In this document: positions 24,601 through 30,600 of the stretch, in pieces | Numbering within the stretch: position 1 is the first letter of the stretch | How the letters are laid out: every line of letters begins with the position of its first letter | NCBI GenBank assembly: GCA_002633025.1 | Contig: NMRB01000067.1 | Location: forward strand, 115,495 to 179,494 | Reading direction: 5' to 3' | DNA from: Notospermus geniculatus | Taxonomy: Eukaryota > Nemertea > Pilidiophora > Heteronemertea > Lineidae | DNA: 64,000 bases | Position numbers and translations under genes: made by a program | Notes under the pieces: generated by a model | What the model was told of the DNA's origin: nothing | What the model saw: only the letters and a program-made list of their open reading frames with translations | Databases searched by the model: none

Positions 24601-27600
24601 ACTACTCCCATCTACTCGTCAGTCTCTCTAAGGACATGGCTAAAAAATGGTACCAAGCCCAAGGACACTACCCCCTTCTACTCATAGGTCTTTCTGAGAC
24701 ATGTCTATAGGATGGTACAACCCCAAGGACACTACGCCCCTCTACTCGTCGGTCTCTCTAAGGACATGTCTATAGGATGGTACAACCCCAAGGACACTAC
24801 TCCCTTCTACTTGTCGGTCTCTCTAAGGACATGGCTAAAAAATGGTACCAAGCCCAAGGACACTACCCCCTTCTACTCATCGGTCTCTCTAAGGACATGT
24901 CTAGAGGATGGTACAACCCCAAGGACACTACTCCCGTCGGTCTCTCTAGGGACATAGAATGCTACAACCCCAAGGACAGTGCTATCTCATATACTTTCAG
25001 CCTCAAAACAGACTTATTGCAGAGCTTAATGTTCAGTAGGAGACAAATGGTCAGAACTCTTTGTATTGCAGATCCAGGGCCACCAATGATTCTAAATTTC
25101 AAGGATACCAAAAGACCAGGAAATACGTATGTTTCATCATAGTAAAGATTGAAGTCTTCATGCTCTGCACAACACTGCGGACAGACGAAATACCACAGAA
25201 AAATCTACAGAATTCTAAGCCTACAAGGAGAACTAAATTCAAATAAACACAAAATTTCAAGAAAAATATTCAAAATACTTTGGAATGGGTCTTTATCGCT
25301 CTGACATTCATTTCAAATTTAGCCCATAATGAAGGATTTTGAATACTCTGAAATTTATATGTCTTTAGAACCCCTTCAATTTTTGCATTCATCTACGTCT
25401 TTGTGCTTTTCAATGGCCTCCGTTTATAGACGGACACTTGTGCAACATTATAAACTCTACCAACAGGATTTCAAACATTTTGAACTGATACACGATAGAT
25501 AAAAACATGGCGTATGTTCTAGGGACTGACAATTCCCGAGCCAACGACCCCTGGTACTCAATGACCCCGCAATAACATGACATTAAGGAAAGAAGTGACA
25601 CCTACCTTGCCCGGTCTTAAATATATATGGAATGGCTTCTGATTCCCCTTTATCGTTCTTTGCAATTATTTTCACTTGGTAGTACTTATTGGTCCTAAGG
25701 CGTCGAAGTTGGTAACTTCTTTTGTTCGCGCTGATTTTAGCTTTGATCGATTGCCACTCGCCACCGCTGATCACCTTGGATTCATTATTTGGATCTACGT
25801 CGACCTGAAAGGGGGATGTTTTCATACTTGATTTTTCCGTCAGGAGCGATTTTTCCATCAGGACTGATTGACCCTGGTAAGTATGGAAGAGGCCAACTCA
25901 AGTTACTCATGTTCCTCACTTGGATGGGGTCTTTTACTTGCCCTTGCAAAGGCACAAGGTACAGTACAAGGCATTATGGCTTACTGTCCCGTGCGACGGA
26001 CATGAAGAGCCAGTGATGATACCCATATGGCCCGGGCTGGATTCGAACCCGGGACCAGCCGCCTTGCTGAGCAGATGTGATAACCACAAGGCTATCAAGG
26101 CTCCTCATTTGGTACATACCATCCTGTAGCTTATTTTGTACTGCAGAATCGGCCGACCGCCATTATCCGGTGTTTCCCACTTTATTTTATAAGTGTTGGC
26201 ATCAGAGGTGACGTTCTTTGAGATGATTACAACTGGATAGGGGGCGCCTGAAAAATAGATTTGAAAGATTGTGAACTGTACTTTCATTCCGTCAAAATCA
26301 TAATATAAATTTGGCAATCATGAAGGGTTACGTGTACCGCTGGCCTAACGGCACAAGCCCGTGAAAAACCTAAGTCATTTCACATGCCAGGTATAGTAAC
26401 CTAACGCCACAAGCCCCTGAAAAACCCGAGTCATTTCGCATGCCAGATATTAAATCGACACACGCAGACCTCTTCTTGCAAGCACTGACATGGACAAACG
26501 CCAATCGTACAAGGCGGTCCTTAGATATCTAGAATACGACACAAGGTACCCCTTGGCCTAAAATGTTCATGCCGTGATCCACTTCATCAATACTTACGCA
26601 TGGTGTCTGTCGTATGATTTAGTTTTATTCCTTCGACGCTTGACCCGACTGCATTGTATGCTTTGATCCTGAACGTATACGATGAGTTTGATGCTAGGTT
26701 GTAGACTTTGATGGTTTTATCTACAGTTGATAAAACAACAAGAGAAAGCGTTAAACCAATGGTATGTTTCAAATAGCTGTGGTCAGTAGACAAGTACTTG
26801 TGGGCACTTTTCGATGAAAAGTTTTGACTAGAACTCTGCTGGTTCCTCCACTGTATCTGACTCGTCGGACAAGGTATGAACCAGGATGAACCAAAATAAC
26901 TCCAGGAGATAAAGGTAGAAATGTAATCAATCAGATTTTACAAAAGAGAGACAATAAGCCTAGGCCTACTGAAATTGACAAAACGTTGGTCTCAACCTGC
27001 CAACTTCAGAGCGACTTAGTACTGGTTTTGCAGTGACGGGTCACATATATCAAGGCTCCTATTAGTTCATAAGATCGACTATCAATCCCTGCCCCATGTT
27101 GGCCCGCTCGTTGGCCTCCTCCTAAACCCAAGACGTCTCGTATCATTGGAAAAAGACACAAAAGAACAAATTCGTTTACACACCTATTGCAAAATCCAAT
27201 TTCGTATATCCACCCTCCTTCCCATCATCCTTCTTGTACTCAACGATGTATCCAATCAGGTCCATTTGACCAGGTTCGTTCGGTCCTTCTGCTTTGAACG
27301 TGATCGTGGTTGGTGTATGGCGATCGACCGTCACACGATCTGGTTTGTTTGGTACAACAGCTTCCTTGATTATGATGTCACGCGAGTCGTCCCCGATGTC
27401 GTTGGTGGCTATACACGTGTAGGTTCCGAAGATATCTGCAACGTCTGCACTCTTCACGCCGTCAGGAATTTTGATCTGTGGAGGAAGAGACAACACATAA
27501 ATATGACATCTGCAAGGATAGACCATTCTCAAATTGACGTAAACGACAAAGATCTGCGCACTTGCACCGAAACCTCAACTACAACCTCAGTCTGTAACGC

Positions 27601-30600
27601 AGACAACCTCACAACAGTGACTCCGATGACGTTGCGTCAGACTCGACCATTGCTGAATCATGGATGGCATCATGTCCGCCGGTTTCAGATCGAGGTTCTG
27701 GTTGGGATTTTGGCAGAAGTGCGCAGATCTGCGAATTCGAGAATGGTCTATTGCACCGCCACATTCAGTTTTAGATTCCCCAACCATCTTTCCTGTAGAA
27801 ACTTTTCATTCCCAATTCCACGTTTCCACATTCCCAATTCTGCACCAGGTTGCCACATGGTCTAGTCCCATCTAACCTCAACCTGTGGCTTGGCGTGGAT
27901 TTGTTGATCAGTCTTTTGCACAGCGTAAAAGAATACATAACATTGATTAGCAAGACTAAACCTCGTCCCCACCTGTAGGTTACTCTTCTTCTTCTCATTA
28001 AAGATTTTGTAAGTTCCGTCATCGCCGAGTGTTTTCCCGTTGTGCTGCCATTGGAATGAAGGCAAGGGCTCCCCGTCGCTGAGACATGAGATGTTCTTCG
28101 TGTGGCCTATCCAGTGGAATGTTGAGTTTATGGTCTTGCTCAGGTCAGGCTTATCTGGAAAGGGGAATGAGCGAGACTAAAAGTGATTCTCAATCTCCAC
28201 AGAAACTGGCTCACTTGATTTCAAGTCAGTCAACTTTGAACCGATGTGACCTCGGTGTGCAAAAATGAAATCTACTTTACTCACATTGGACAGTAATGCT
28301 CCTGTCCCAGTCCTCGGACCCACCAGAATTCTTCGCCGAGCACGTGTAGTTGCTGGTATCTGCGGGCGTGAGCCCGGCAATCTGTAGTTCGATTACAGCA
28401 TTGCCTGCTTCAGACGTGGAGTGTTTGATGTTGATCCTCGAGTCATCCTGAAGAAGAAGGGGCACGATGAGTGAACCCCTCGACGGGGAGAGAGGGTCTA
28501 AAACCATCTTCCGAAGTTGCCAAGTTCAAGAACTAGACGTCATCTTGAAGCAAGATTCTCAAACCCTAGTTCTCAATCACAAGAAGAATTGGTTCTAGAC
28601 GCTTCAACATATCCAGATTTTTGTCATCTCATTGGGACTAAACAATGTGCAGTGGACAATTGGGGACCTCAACAATGTGCAGAGGACAATCGGGAACCTC
28701 CACAATGTGTACAGGACGATCGGGAACCTCCACGATGTGTAGAGGACAATTGGGGACCTCCACAATGTGTAGAGGACAATCAGGACCTCCACAATGTGCA
28801 GCGGACAATCGGGGCCCTCCACAATGTGTAGAGGACAATCATAGACCTCCACAATGTGTAGAGGACAATCGGAGACCTCAGCAATGTGCAGAGGACAATC
28901 GGGGGCCTCCAGAATGTGTGGAGGACAATTGGGGACCTCCACAATGTGTAGAGGACAATTGGGGACCTCCACAATGTGTAAAGGACAATTGGGGACCTCC
29001 ACAATGTATACATGACAATCGGGGAGCTCCACAATGTGAAGAGGACAATCGGGGACCTTCACAATGTGCACAGGACAACGGGGGACCTGAACACTTACAG
29101 GTTGCTTTCCGAGCACGTATGGTGAGCTGCTGCCTGACTTTCTGAAAGAAAGTTCAGGTTTGGGATCACCCTTGACTTCACACATCATAAATCCTTGTTC
29201 TTTGCTCTTGAACACTTGATCCTCGAATGAAACGACAACCGGCGGTTCTGAAATGGAGGCAAAATACAGTAACAGCTTGCTCTCCTGGTTGAGAACAGGC
29301 ATTTTGAATTGAAAAGAACCTCACATAATGCGATCGATGTGTAAACTGGCCTAAAGACATGCCATTGTCCTCAGAAGTAGTCATACATCTAACAAGACTA
29401 AGCACAACTCACCAATGACATCAAGGTTGAACTCTGTTGATATCTCTCCAGCCATACTCTTAGCGGTACAGAGGTAGTCCCCGTCATCCTCAGCTTTTAC
29501 GCCCGTTATCGTCAGTTCGCCGGATTTAGAGTTTGGTCCTGTTTTTTGTGTCAGCTTGTAGCGGCTGTCCTTTGTCTCGGTCAGTTCATCCTTGGGGGCG
29601 CTTTTCTGAAGTAGAAATCAAAATAGTTATGCGTGTTGTCGCAATCACACCTGAAGGATTTGTGCTATATCTGTTCTTCTGGTCCCCTGATTCCGATCTC
29701 TCGTCAGATCCAGTTCTCATGCGAGAGAGAGCTGCTTGTAGCTTTCCAACAGGTCTTGTTACCTCCTGCATTGCATTTCTACTCTCTCAATGGATGACGA
29801 GCATGTCACGAGAATAGGGAGGTGAAACTTTGCCCGGTGAAGGAGATGTTTACCTTATAAAAGTGATATGTTGGCGCTGGTTTTCCCGTTCCTGCGTAGC
29901 ACCTGAACTTTATCGTCTTGCCGACAATTGGCGTGTCGATGACCTCTGGTTTGTATCCATCGTCAAACTTAGGCTTGACTAAAAAGGAATGGTTTAGAAA
30001 TATTGAATCAAACTGGAGTACCAAATGCAGCATTATTTGGGTGGATATGAGGTACAGCAGGAGTAGAGTACCCAGAAACAACTAGCAAGTCACACTATAG
30101 ACGATTCTCGAATTCGCAGATCTACACACTTCTGCCGAAATCTCAACCAGAACCTCAATCTGAAACCAGCCGACCTGACACCATCTATGATTCAACAATG
30201 GTCGAGTCTGACGCAACGTTTTTGATGTCACTGTCATGGGGTTGTCTGCGTTACATCGTTCAGCTTGAGATCGAGGTTGTGGTTGAGATTTTGGCAGAAG
30301 TGCGCAGATCTTTGTCATTTACGTCAATTTGAGAACGATCTGTTAGTTGTAGAATGCATCCAACATAGGAGCGAGCCTGTATCCTTGGAAATGACAGGCA
30401 CTGAGTTTCCTCTAACCTCGGCCCCCCTTCCAAGACATGCAAGCAACAATACGGACATATTATTACCTTAGGCAATAGTCTACAGCATGCAGAGCAACCT
30501 CGCACAAACTGTAATCACAACAACGAGAGGGAAAAATGCAAAGTAAAATGAAAATAGAAAGCAAGAAACAAGAAATAGTACAGGGTGTCACGAAAACAAT

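Larger units (their letters stand above)
614..25605 (-). other. 25-kb intron between the FN3-2 exon and the transmembrane exon
   Basis: No coding exon with NCAM-like sequence was recognised here. It contains repeats listed separately, two doubled segments, one long N gap and X-box-like palindromes. Stretches where I see nothing recognisable include 614-1274, 2311-3829, 5592-7387, 13300-15785, most of 19677-23177 (apart from X-boxes and a hairpin at 20740-20810) and 23284-24469. The segment 5120-5290 recurs inverted at about 36960-37085 and is a dispersed repeat. Confidence 0.8.

Noticed and set aside
24385-25142. Plus-strand open frames of 80-121 residues with repeats such as GHYSPLLVGLSKDM
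   Set aside because: They translate the 65-bp minisatellite; there is no other support for a gene.
27146-27865. Plus-strand 239-residue open frame
   Set aside because: It is the antisense of exon 10 plus the MITE at 27518-27751; the minus-strand reading has splice sites and Ig/FN3 motifs.
28642-29089. CRISPR-like array
   Set aside because: Direct head-to-tail 30-bp units with no unique spacers, in a eukaryotic intron.
28604-29302. Minus-strand 232-residue open frame with 10-residue repeats
   Set aside because: It is exon 7 read through its donor into the 30-bp minisatellite; it stops before exon 8, so even intron retention would not yield the full protein.
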